From an uncultured Collinsella sp. (GTDB taxonomy: Bacteria > Actinomycetota > Coriobacteriia > Coriobacteriales > Coriobacteriaceae), in the NCBI GenBank assembly GCA_900555225.1, contig USKL01000002.1, forward strand, positions 1 to 23,373: a stretch of 23,373 nt of DNA, given 5' to 3'. Within the stretch, counting starts at the first letter, position 1, and each line of letters starts with the position of its first letter. The translations under genes and the position numbers were made by a program. The notes under the pieces are model-generated. The model saw nothing but the letters and a program-made list of their open reading frames with translations, did not search any database and was not told where the DNA came from. Shown here in pieces: positions 7,011-14,014 of this stretch.

Positions 7011-8357
7011 ATGAGCAAGACAATAGTTAAGCCCACGCTATCGCTGGGCAACCACATCTATCTGTATCGTCTGCTGCGTGATGCGATTGGGTGCGGCAAG
7101 CAAACGTTTATGACGCAGGTCGAGGAGGCGCTCGCTGCTGGTGACATGGCCGCTTATGACCTGGGCTTCGAGTCCACGCGCGAGCTGCTCGAGGAGCTCG
7201 ACGACTGCATAAGGCTGACCGTCTTTAAGGGCGGTCGCCTGTATGCCACGCTCATCGCCAACGAGGCCTGGGATGCCGCCCTTGCCAAGGGCGAGGACAA
7301 GCCCAAGGCTGCCAAGGGTGCCAAGCAGTCCTACAAAAAGAAAAAGCGCGGCGAGAAGGACCTCAAGGCCGTGCGCCCCAAGCACGTTAAGCGCGCCGAG
7401 CCCGAGCCCGTGGCCGAAGTCGCTCCGGAGCCCGAGCCCGAGGCAGAGATCGAAGTCGCTATTGAGGTAACGGCAGAAGCCGACACCGAAATCACCGCCA
7501 CGACCGATCCCGAAGTCATATCCGAGCAGGAAGCCACTGCGGAGCTCAACGAAGCTCCCAAGTCGACAACCGAAGAAGCCGCTGACCAGCCCGAAACGCC
7601 TGCGTTCCAAAACAGCGATGTCTTTGGCGACGAGACCGAGGACGATCAGCCCGACGAGCCCGACGATCAAGGCGCTACCGAGTCGGCGCCGGAGCCCGAG
7701 ACGCCGCAGCCCCCCATCTCGCTCACGGTCGTCTATGACCCCGAGAACGCAAACGCCGGCATCACCACCATGGCATCCACGCCCATCGAGGCAAAGTCGA
7801 GCGTCGAGAACGAGAACGCGACGCAGGTTGAGGTTGAAACCGCAGTTGCAGACGCGCCCGTCACCGTGAAGCCCGCAGATTCCACAACCAAGCCGAAGAC
7901 GACGCCGGAGCCCGCAGATTCCACGATCAAGCCGGAAGCGACGCCGGAGCCCGCACCCGTCATCGAATCCGTGCCCGCCGCTGTTTGCGACCAAATTCCC
8001 GCACCGGCACCGTCTCCGGCCCCCGCTGCAGCACCGGCCCCCGCACCCGCAGCACCGACCATCCCCAAGGACTTCCCCATCGATTTCGCAACCGAGGTCT
8101 TCTGCCCCGGCCCGCTTCTGCACGAGCTATCGACCTATCTCCCCTACGGCGCCGACACGCTCGGTATCGTCGGCGAGTACTACTGGATCGCCCGCGAGCG
8201 CGGTACCATCGAGGCCGCGCGAAACCGCGCAAGCTTCCCCCTGCACTACACGCAGGCCGGCGAGCGCCACGAAGTCACCGTGCGCATCCGCCGCAACACC
8301 ACCGGCGGCCTCGGAGCCACCTGGGTCATCGACAAGGTCGAAGCCCCGGTCGAGTAA
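7011..8357 (+). CDS. Two-domain protein with long acidic Pro/Glu/Ala linker, function unknown
   Basis: The start was taken at ATG 7011 (MSKTIVKPTLSLGN), with GAGGAG seven bases upstream. The 448-residue protein has three parts. Residues 1-95 are a helical globular domain (NHIYLYRLLRDAIGCG, GFESTRELLEELDDCIRL, GGRLYATLIANEAWDAAL), in whose spacing I see a loose resemblance to winged-helix OST-HTH/LOTUS domains. A basic patch follows (YKKKKRGEKDLKAVRPKHVK), then about 220 residues of acidic Pro/Glu/Ala/Thr sequence with an internal near-repeat (ADSTTKPKTTPEP, ADSTIKPEATPEP). The last 90 residues fold again (ATEVFCPGPLLHELSTYLPY, EYYWIARERGTIEAARNRAS, VTVRIRRNTTGGLGATWVID). There is no signal peptide or membrane helix. 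The basic patch and winged-helix-like start would suit nucleic-acid binding, but this is a guess. Confidence 0.8.
   Translation: MSKTIVKPTLSLGNHIYLYRLLRDAIGCGKQTFMTQVEEALAAGDMAAYDLGFESTRELLEELDDCIRLTVFKGGRLYATLIANEAWDAALAKGEDKPKAAKGAKQSYKKKKRGEKDLKAVRPKHVKRAEPEPVAEVAPEPEPEAEIEVAIEVTAEADTEITATTDPEVISEQEATAELNEAPKSTTEEAADQPETPAFQNSDVFGDETEDDQPDEPDDQGATESAPEPETPQPPISLTVVYDPENANAGITTMASTPIEAKSSVENENATQVEVETAVADAPVTVKPADSTTKPKTTPEPADSTIKPEATPEPAPVIESVPAAVCDQIPAPAPSPAPAAAPAPAPAAPTIPKDFPIDFATEVFCPGPLLHELSTYLPYGADTLGIVGEYYWIARERGTIEAARNRASFPLHYTQAGERHEVTVRIRRNTTGGLGATWVIDKVEAPVE
7873..7953 (+). repeat. Internal direct repeat in the Pro/Glu linker coding region
   Basis: A unit of about 42 bp coding PADST(T/I)KP(K/E)(T/A)TPE occurs twice in tandem, sharing CCCGCAGATTCCAC and CGACGCCGGAGCCCGCA. 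Such a repeat can expand or shrink by slippage, so linker length probably varies between strains. Confidence 0.6.
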
Positions 8358-8397
8358 AAAAGGCCTCGGATAGCCAATTGACCATCCGAGGCCTTTT
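8358..8397. terminator. Bidirectional Rho-independent terminator
   Basis: A perfect 14-bp stem AAAAGGCCTCGGAT/ATCCGAGGCCTTTT (8358-8371 and 8384-8397) carries T-runs on both strands. It begins directly after the stop codon of the plus-strand linker protein and lies 14 bp beyond the stop of the convergent lipoprotein gene, so it serves both. Confidence 0.9.
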
Positions 8398-8410
8398 GAA
8401 TTCAGGCCTT

Positions 8411-8803
8411 TTAGTTGTCATCGGTGCATATAGACACCAGAGAAGCAAGCTCATCCTCAAGTTGCGGAGCAAAGTATCTAAAAGAAACCTGCGCTCCAGT
8501 CGGTATCGACTCAATCATATTCGCAGCATTATCTGAGACTCGGTACGGTGCAGTTTCACCTGTCTTTAAATCCTCTATTGAGCAGACAGCGTCTTCAGCA
8601 TCAACCGACCTAAGCACGCCTTTTCCTTGTAACATCACATCGGCATGCCCGCCAGCTATTTCTAATGAACCTGAGTCTGTCGCAGTCACTTCTCCGGAAC
8701 CTCCGCGCGATATCTCTTCCTTTGTTGAACAGCCCACCAATGAAGCCATCAGCACCAAAGACAGGGCTAGACGAATCGCCCTACTTCGAAAAAGTCGTTC
8801 CAT
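8411..8803 (-). CDS. Small lipoprotein of unknown function
   Basis: From ATG 8803 the product begins MERLFRSRAIRLALSLVLMA, a basic start and hydrophobic core, followed by the lipobox LVGC with Cys25 as the lipidation site. The mature part is about 105 residues, with a Gly/Ser/Thr linker and then a small beta-rich domain (SGSLEIAGGHADVML, GKGVLRSVDAEDAVCSIEDL, GAQVSFRYFAPQLEDELASL). The frame stays open to 8830 with two earlier ATGs and no clear ribosome site for any of them. The start overlaps the end of the peptidase gene by 23 bp, so translational coupling is likely. The overlap suggests the lipoprotein works with the exported peptidase at the cell surface, perhaps as inhibitor, chaperone or anchor; this is inference. 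The family is not recognised. Confidence 0.75.
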   Translation of the reverse strand: MERLFRSRAIRLALSLVLMASLVGCSTKEEISRGGSGEVTATDSGSLEIAGGHADVMLQGKGVLRSVDAEDAVCSIEDLKTGETAPYRVSDNAANMIESIPTGAQVSFRYFAPQLEDELASLVSICTDDN

Positions 8804-9908
8804 AAGTCCACGCATAATAGCTCTGATCATACTTCAGGAAGGATAAAGATGAATTCCAGCCGTCCGCTATGCCAATCATCTGCCTTGTCTCTCCAGTTTT
8901 CTTACCAGTAAGTGTGGCGTAAGCCTCCGCTGTTACAGAATGGGCTGATCCGTTGTACAAACTCGCATGTAAAACATTCGGTCTATTAGAGTTAATCTCA
9001 TTTTGAATGCTCGCGATAGCCGGAGAGGAGACAGTGCGGGCGATAAGAGTACTTCCTCTGCTTGCGCAGTAATTTGTAAACCCCGTTGCACAGGTTGATA
9101 TCGGCGTTCCACCCAAAACAACGCCGGGAACAGTCTGTTCTTCATCGGAAAGAGCATGGGTATTGGTGTAACTCCATATCTGCATATATTGCGAAGGGTC
9201 GCTATATAAATTGGCAATGCCATACAGTTCCGCAACGTTCGAAAAAGCTGTCACCATACAAGCATAGTGGGCGGTAAGCCTCTTAATCTCGCTTTCATCA
9301 TATGACATAAACTGAGAAATGGAACGAAATCCAGATACTGTGTAATCCTGCATTTGAGTTGCGTAAATTACAACATCGTTCCAGCTTGAAGGTTTATTCG
9401 ATAAAACGACAGGCCGTCCTTCTATGGAAACAGCCGGGATTGTTCTTCCGCAATTTGTTGTTATTGAACCGTCCAAAGATTGCACGCCGAATTCGAATGG
9501 ATTGATCATTACGACTGGGTTATTGAAAGAATAAGACTCGACACCAAGATCTCCTCCCCGATCCATAGGGCTGACTAAGCCGTCTCCAAAACGATATCCC
9601 GTAAGTATTTCATCATCTGAAGCATCTAAAACCAAATAGCCCGCGGCTCTATTGGATGTCACAACCGGAACAATGTAACCAAGCGGGGACCCATCAACAT
9701 CTACAAAAGGAATAGGGTCAGAAGGCGTATACGAATAGCCGAGGAGTCCCTTTATATATTTATCGGCAAGCTCTTGCGCAATTTCAGAAGTAAATTGTAT
9801 CTGCTCACCATCAATATTGCCCGTCGAAGCAAAAACCTCTTTCGGACGTGCGGCTAAGGCGACAATTGAAGACGCGACAAGTTGCAGAAAACGACGACGC
9901 GAAAGCAT
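8781..9908 (-). CDS. Tat-exported papain-like (C39-like) cysteine peptidase homologue
   Basis: This 375-residue protein starts with a twin-arginine signal (MLSRRRFLQLVASSIVALAA), likely cut near VFA-S at about residue 27. The N-terminal half (30-200) is a propeptide-like region (PLGYIVPVVTSNRAAGYLVL). The C-terminal half reads as a papain-fold peptidase of the C39-like group: Cys217 in AHYACMVTAFSNVAELYG replaces the usual CGPTA.AN motif, His323 lies in GSAHSVTAEAYA, and Asp349 (or Asn352) lies in IGIADGWNSS. The aromatic-rich C-terminus (DQSYYAWTYGTTFSK) is typical of the fold. The Gly-Pro normally after Cys is Met-Val here, so activity should be checked. The gene overlaps the following lipoprotein gene. 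Codon use is AT-richer than in the neighbours, which suggests acquisition. Confidence 0.75.
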   Translation of the reverse strand: MLSRRRFLQLVASSIVALAARPKEVFASTGNIDGEQIQFTSEIAQELADKYIKGLLGYSYTPSDPIPFVDVDGSPLGYIVPVVTSNRAAGYLVLDASDDEILTGYRFGDGLVSPMDRGGDLGVESYSFNNPVVMINPFEFGVQSLDGSITTNCGRTIPAVSIEGRPVVLSNKPSSWNDVVIYATQMQDYTVSGFRSISQFMSYDESEIKRLTAHYACMVTAFSNVAELYGIANLYSDPSQYMQIWSYTNTHALSDEEQTVPGVVLGGTPISTCATGFTNYCASRGSTLIARTVSSPAIASIQNEINSNRPNVLHASLYNGSAHSVTAEAYATLTGKKTGETRQMIGIADGWNSSLSFLKYDQSYYAWTYGTTFSK

Positions 9909-9948
9909 ATGTTCTTCTTTCTAGAGAAGCGACTTATAAGGTACTCCT

Positions 9949-9976
9949 ATTCTATAATCTTTTTTGTAACGTTACA
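9949..9976 (-). promoter_or_regulatory. Promoter with 12-bp perfect palindrome upstream of the exported peptidase
   Basis: TGTAACGTTACA (9965-9976) is a perfect 12-bp palindrome. On the minus strand it would cover the -35 region (TGTAAC), with TAGAAT (9949-9954) as -10 at 16 bp. The peptidase ATG is about 40 bp further on. The layout suits a dimeric repressor or activator of the peptidase-lipoprotein pair. The remainder of the gene-free stretch 9977-10150 holds no reading frame or RNA that I can support. Confidence 0.45.
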
Positions 9977-10150
9977 GCACTGGTTATATTTCAATTCGAT
10001 TTGCTTATGTCCTTGCAACCCAATGCGTCTTTACGTTTTAAACGGAATTAGAAAATCGCTCATAGCAAAAACGGGCTTTAATCCCAAAGAGATAACTTTG
10101 ATTATGAATCAAACCAGCAGCCAGGGCATAGCTGCAGTGCAATTGCTACA

Positions 10151-10180
10151 AGAAAGGCCGCCCTTGGTGGCGGCCTTTCT
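10151..10180 (-). terminator. Rho-independent terminator of ettA
   Basis: A perfect 12-bp stem AGAAAGGCCGCC/GGCGGCCTTTCT with a 6-nt loop ends in TTTCTTG on the minus strand, 8 bp after the ettA stop codon. Confidence 0.85.
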
Positions 10181-10188
10181 ACTTGCTA

Positions 10189-11868
10189 CTAGTCGCGCGT
10201 CAGCTTACGGTGAATACGATGCGGCTGGGCCGCGTCCTCGCCCAGGCGCTCGATGCGGTTGGCCTGATAGGCCTCGAAATTACCCTCGAACCAATACCAG
10301 TTGCCCGGATTCTCGTCGGTGCCCTCCCACGCCAGAATGTGCGTGGCGACGCGGTCCAGGAACATACGGTCGTGGCTAATGACCACCGAGCAGCCCGGGA
10401 ACTCGAGCAGCGCCGCCTCGAGCGAGGACAGCGTCTCGACGTCGAGGTCGTTCGTGGGCTCGTCGAGGAGCAGCAGGTTGCCGCCCTGCTTGAGCGTGAG
10501 TGCCAGGTTCAGACGGTTGCGCTCGCCACCGGAGAGTACGCCAGCGCGCTTCTGCTGGTCCTGGCCCTTAAAGCCAAAGCTCGCCACATAGGCGCGGCTC
10601 GGGACCTCGGTCTCGCCGACCATCATGTGGTCCAGGCCGTCCGAGACGACCTCCCACAGGTTCTTGTCGGGGTCGATGCCGGAGCGGTTCTGATCAACGT
10701 AGCTAATCTTGACGGTCTCGCCCACCTCGAGCTCGCCCGAAGTCAGCGGCTCCAGACCCACAATCGTCTTGAACAGCGTGGTCTTACCGACACCGTTGGG
10801 GCCGATCACGCCCACGATGCCGTTGCGCGGCAGGGTGAACGAAAGGTCATCGATGAGCACGCGACCGTCGAACTCCTTGTGCAGGTGATGGGCCTCGAGC
10901 ACCTTGTTGCCCAGACGCGGGCCCACAGGGATGCGGATATCGGTCCAGTCGAGCTTCTGGCTTGCGCGGGCCTCGGCCTCCATCTCCTCGTAGCGAGCCA
11001 GACGAGCCTTGTTCTTGGCCTGGCGAGCCTTGGGTGAACTGCGTACCCACTCGAGCTCGGCCTCCATGCGCTTGGCGAGCTTGGCGTCACGGTTGCCCTG
11101 CGCCTCGATACGCGCGGCCTTGGTCTCCAGATACGTGGAGTAGTTGCCCTTGTAGGGATAAAGGTGACCGCGGTCGACCTCGCAGATCCACTCGGCAACG
11201 TTATCCAGGAAGTAGCGATCGTGTGTGACGGCAAGCACCGCGCCCTGATAGTTATGCAGGAAGTGCTCGAGCCACAGGATCGACTCGGCGTCCAGGTGGT
11301 TCGTGGGCTCGTCGAGCAGCAGCAGGTCGGGAGCCTCGAGCAGCAGCTTGCACAGGGCAACACGACGGCGCTCGCCGCCGGAAAGCACGTTGACCGGCAT
11401 GTCGGAATCGGGCAGCTGCAGGGCGTCCATGGCCTGGCCGAGCTTGGAATCGATATCCCAGCCGTCGGCGGCATCGATCTCGTCCTGGAGCTTGCCCATC
11501 TCGGCCATGAGGGCGTCCATGTCGCAGTCCGGGTCGCACATCTCCTCGCCGATCTTGTTGAAGCGATCGACCTTGGCGATCATGTCGCCAAACGCCATGC
11601 GCACGTTCTCGATGACGGTCTTGTCATCGTCGAGCGGCGGCTCCTGCTGCAGGATGCCCACGGTGTAGCCGGGGGTGAGCCTGGCATCGCCGTTGGAGAC
11701 CTCCTCGATACCGGCCATGATCTTGAGCAGGGTCGACTTGCCCATACCGTTGGGGCCCACGACGCCGATCTTGGCACCGGGGTAGAAGCTCAGGGTCACG
11801 TCGTCAAGGATTACCTTGTCGCCATGGGCCTTGCGAGCCTGATACATCTGGTAGATAAACTCCGCCAT
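10189..11868 (-). CDS. ettA: Energy-dependent translational throttle protein EttA (ABC-F family)
   Basis: This soluble ABC-F ATPase binds the ribosomal E site and gates the first elongation steps according to the ATP/ADP ratio. It has 559 residues, close to the usual EttA length of about 555. The first ATPase domain has Walker A GPNGMGKST at 38-46, signature VLSGGERRRVALC and Walker B LLLLDEPTNHLD. The interdomain P-site tRNA interaction region is the charged AELEWVRSSPKARQAKNKAR. The second ATPase domain has GPNGVGKTT, VLSGGERNRLNLA and LLLLDEPTNDLD. There are no transmembrane segments. AAAGGA lies eight bases before the ATG. It is a single-gene unit with its own terminator; the upstream sdpI-type gene has a separate one. 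Confidence 0.95.
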   Translation of the reverse strand: MAEFIYQMYQARKAHGDKVILDDVTLSFYPGAKIGVVGPNGMGKSTLLKIMAGIEEVSNGDARLTPGYTVGILQQEPPLDDDKTVIENVRMAFGDMIAKVDRFNKIGEEMCDPDCDMDALMAEMGKLQDEIDAADGWDIDSKLGQAMDALQLPDSDMPVNVLSGGERRRVALCKLLLEAPDLLLLDEPTNHLDAESILWLEHFLHNYQGAVLAVTHDRYFLDNVAEWICEVDRGHLYPYKGNYSTYLETKAARIEAQGNRDAKLAKRMEAELEWVRSSPKARQAKNKARLARYEEMEAEARASQKLDWTDIRIPVGPRLGNKVLEAHHLHKEFDGRVLIDDLSFTLPRNGIVGVIGPNGVGKTTLFKTIVGLEPLTSGELEVGETVKISYVDQNRSGIDPDKNLWEVVSDGLDHMMVGETEVPSRAYVASFGFKGQDQQKRAGVLSGGERNRLNLALTLKQGGNLLLLDEPTNDLDVETLSSLEAALLEFPGCSVVISHDRMFLDRVATHILAWEGTDENPGNWYWFEGNFEAYQANRIERLGEDAAQPHRIHRKLTRD

Positions 11869-11958
11869 ATGTCTGTTCTATCCTTTCTACCTGCTGTTTC
11901 CCTATTCTTGATTCGCTTTAGTGGAAACGAAATGAGGAAACCAGCTCTGAAACTTAAC

Positions 11959-11987
11959 GAAAAAGGGGCATGGTTGCCCACGCCCCT
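11959..11987 (-). terminator. Rho-independent terminator of the SdpR/SdpI-type operon
   Basis: On the minus strand AGGGGCGTGG pairs with CCATGCCCCT (10 bp, one G-U in RNA) around a 4-nt loop, and TTTTT follows. It lies about 65 bp after the SdpI-type stop codon and isolates that operon from ettA. Confidence 0.75.
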
Positions 11988-12051
11988 AATACTACCTGGG
12001 AAAAGTCCCCCGGAACATACTATGAACTGCGTACGCTAGTTTTCCGCAACC

Positions 12052-12756
12052 TTAACGAGCGGCTCGCTGCGATTTGCGCCACAACAGATACGAGTAGACG
12101 TAGACGGCTCCAACCGAACCAAACGCCAGAACCGCAATCACCGCGGCGACGACTTCACTCGAAAGCACGCTGCCTGCCACGCCCATCACAATCAGGCCAA
12201 TACCCAGCACCATAAAGCAGGCGCCGCCAAAACGCTGCGTACGGCGCCAGTTCTCGGGATCGGCAAGCGCCCAAGGTGTCTTGATACCGAGCGTATAGTT
12301 CTGCTTCACACGCGGCAAGTAGTTGCCTACGCCGATGAACAGCAAACCGATAGCACCGGAAATCAGCACGTTGACCGAACCGACCGCCGGCACCACGCCC
12401 CAGACCGTAAGCTCTCCCAGCCAGCTTACGGCACACATGAACAAGGTAAAGGCGATTACGAAGCCCTGATAGAACTTGCCCGAGGTTCGATATGCCTCAC
12501 CTTTGGGATCGATGTGCGGCACCACGCGGAACATTGCAAGAAGTGCCAGAGGCAGCACGCCGAGCGCGGAGGCCATCCAGCTAGGGCCCCAACCGTCGAC
12601 GGCGCCGTTCGCTCCCCAGTGCGTGGGAATCTGCGCAGGCAAGCTCGGCATCACTATGAGGTGCACTACGACATTGGCGACGCACAGAGCGATCAGCGCA
12701 ATCCACACACGCCGCGATACCCCCGTGGCGTGAATGCCCTTGTTTTCGTTATTCAT
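12052..12756 (-). CDS. SdpI family membrane protein (DUF1648-containing)
   Basis: This 234-residue protein has about six predicted transmembrane segments, beginning VWIALIALCVANVVVHLIVM and ending VYVYSYLLWRKSQRAAR. Two family marks are visible: PTHWGANGAVDGWGP after the first helix (the DUF1648 hallmark) and YLPRVKQNYTLGIKTPWAL in the centre, the SdpI signature. In Bacillus subtilis SdpI gives immunity to the SdpC toxin and also sequesters the ArsR-type repressor SdpR. Here the gene directly follows an ArsR-type repressor, overlapping it by 8 bp. The start was put at ATG 12756 because AAGGTGAT stands just upstream. No toxin gene like sdpC is seen in the window, so the inducing signal is unknown. 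Confidence 0.88.
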   Translation of the reverse strand: MNNENKGIHATGVSRRVWIALIALCVANVVVHLIVMPSLPAQIPTHWGANGAVDGWGPSWMASALGVLPLALLAMFRVVPHIDPKGEAYRTSGKFYQGFVIAFTLFMCAVSWLGELTVWGVVPAVGSVNVLISGAIGLLFIGVGNYLPRVKQNYTLGIKTPWALADPENWRRTQRFGGACFMVLGIGLIVMGVAGSVLSSEVVAAVIAVLAFGSVGAVYVYSYLLWRKSQRAAR

Positions 12757-13027
12757 CCTTATCACCTTCCGTGTTTGTAAAGCTCGTAAACCAGCCAATC
12801 AAATCCTGCATGACGGTGGTGTTTAAGCTGTATACGATGTTTTGGCCATGGCGCTCGTCGGTCACCAACCCGGCGTTTTTGAGCGTCGCCAAGTGATGGC
12901 TCAATGACGGCTTGCTGATGTCAAAATGCTCGGCAAGCTCCCCGGCCGTGCAATTGCCCTCGCGCAGCAGTTCCAAAATGTGACGCCGTGTAGGATCGGC
13001 CAGCGCCTTAAAACCCTCTCCCGGCAT
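12749..13027 (-). CDS. ArsR-family transcriptional repressor, SdpR-like
   Basis: This 92-residue winged-helix protein has the typical ArsR core: GFKALADPTRRHILELLREG, the helix-turn-helix LAEHFDISKPSLSHHLATLK, and the wing GLVTDERHGQNIVYSLN. No metal-binding Cys pair is present in the recognition helix, which fits the SdpR/autorepressor branch rather than metal sensors. ATG 13027 was chosen because GAGGAGG lies four bases upstream; two earlier ATGs would place that site inside the gene. It overlaps the SdpI-type gene. The operator-like repeat over its own promoter suggests autorepression. Confidence 0.88.
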   Translation of the reverse strand: MPGEGFKALADPTRRHILELLREGNCTAGELAEHFDISKPSLSHHLATLKNAGLVTDERHGQNIVYSLNTTVMQDLIGWFTSFTNTEGDKDE

Positions 13028-13061
13028 AAGACCTCCTCTCATCATCTCTCATGACGCGCAC

Positions 13062-13099
13062 ACTATACTCGATATTTAGATGTTTGTCTAATTATCTAA
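13062..13099 (-). promoter_or_regulatory. Promoter and ArsR-type operator of the SdpR/SdpI-type operon
   Basis: On the minus strand TAGACA (13085-13090) and TATAGT (13062-13067) form a -35/-10 pair with a 17-bp spacer, about 35 bp before the repressor start. TTAGA-6-TCTAA (13076-13091) is an inverted repeat over the spacer and -35, and a third TCTAA follows at 13095-13099. Position and symmetry fit a site for the ArsR-type repressor encoded next. Confidence 0.65.
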
Positions 13100-13156
13100 T
13101 CGCAATGCTTCAAACCACATCAAAGTAAACGCCATCGCAACCTATGGCGATTACCT

Positions 13157-13162
13157 ATAATG
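13157..13162 (+). promoter_or_regulatory. -10 element for the tcdA gene
   Basis: A consensus TATAAT in TTACCTATAATGACG lies about 44 bp before the tcdA start codon. The -35 region is not convincing. It is divergent from the SdpR/SdpI-type promoter. Confidence 0.4.
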
Positions 13163-13205
13163 ACGATAGCTAAAACACGATTCGCTTCCCCATCGGAGGA
13201 TGTCT

Positions 13206-14000
13206 ATGACCGAAACCGCTGCCGCTCTCGTCGAGACACGCGACACTAAGCTCGAGATCATTATGGGGCGCGAGGCGCTCGACAAACTCGCCAACTCCAC
13301 AGTGCTGGTGCTCGGCTGCGGAGGTGTGGGGTCCAATTGCTGCGAGGCGCTCGCCCGCGGCGGCATTGGTCATTTCGTCATTCTGGACAAGGACATCGTC
13401 GCGCCCAGCAATATCAATCGCCAGGCTATCGCCTTTCACAGCACCATCGGCAAGCGCAAGGTCGATGTTATGGAAGCCATGATCCACGACATTAATCCCG
13501 CCGCCACCGTTATCAAACGCACCGAATACCTGCTGAGCGACAACATCGACGAGTTCTTCGCGAGCGTTTTGGAGCAGACGGACGGCAAGCTCGACTACGT
13601 CGTCGACGCCATCGACACCATCTCGGCCAAGCTCACCATTGCCAAATATGCTCAGGACCACGACATTCGTTTGGTTAGCTCCATGGGCGGGGCCAACAAG
13701 CTCCATCCCGAGTGCCTCCGCTTTGCCGACATCTTCGATACGGTACGTGACCCCATGAGCCGCATTATGCGCAAAGAATGCAAGAAGCGCGGCATCAAGA
13801 GCCTGCACGTACTGTTTAGCTGCGAGGAATCGGTTAAGACACAGCCCCGCGACCCTTCCAACATCCACGAGCGCACCGAGCTGGGAACCGCCAGCTTTAT
13901 GCCGCCCATCATGGGCCAGATGATCGCCGGCGAGGTTATCCGTCAGATCAGCGGGCGCGGCACCGAGCGCGTACGCGCCGACGGCCAACGCCTGGACTAG
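13206..14000 (+). CDS. tcdA: tRNA threonylcarbamoyladenosine dehydratase (TcdA/CsdL family)
   Basis: TcdA is an E1-like enzyme that uses ATP to cyclise the t6A modification at position 37 of ANN-decoding tRNAs to ct6A. The 264-residue protein has the ThiF/MoeB Rossmann nucleotide motif VLGCGGVGSN at about 35-44. ILDKDIVAPSNINRQ follows, with the Asn and Arg of the adenylation site, then DYVVDAIDTISAKL. The TcdA-type middle part is SSMGGANKLHPECLRFADIF, then DTVRDPMSRIMRKECKKRGI. There is no C-terminal sulfurtransferase domain and no obvious catalytic Cys motif of a ubiquitin-type E1. GGAGG lies six bases before ATG 13206; an ATG two codons earlier is less well placed. A TatD-family gene follows after 14 bp. 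Confidence 0.9.
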   Translation: MTETAAALVETRDTKLEIIMGREALDKLANSTVLVLGCGGVGSNCCEALARGGIGHFVILDKDIVAPSNINRQAIAFHSTIGKRKVDVMEAMIHDINPAATVIKRTEYLLSDNIDEFFASVLEQTDGKLDYVVDAIDTISAKLTIAKYAQDHDIRLVSSMGGANKLHPECLRFADIFDTVRDPMSRIMRKECKKRGIKSLHVLFSCEESVKTQPRDPSNIHERTELGTASFMPPIMGQMIAGEVIRQISGRGTERVRADGQRLD

Positions 14001-14014
14001 CAGGATGTCCTGCG

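Noticed and set aside
7873..7953. Possible CRISPR-like or minisatellite array in the linker gene
   Set aside because: Only two in-frame units with no spacers; it is an internal protein repeat.
7038..8123. Minus-strand Gly/Leu-rich frame of 361 codons
   Set aside because: It is the complement of the Pro/Glu/Ala linker coding region; repetitive codons produce a long open antisense frame.
10183..12039. Plus-strand frames of 284 and 291 codons opposite ettA
   Set aside because: They mirror ettA, which has complete ABC-F motifs on the other strand; no recognisable protein features.
14003..14014. CAGGATGTCCTG inverted repeat at the TatD-type ribosome site
   Set aside because: The loop would be only two bases, so it cannot form a stable RNA hairpin; it is too short to call an operator.
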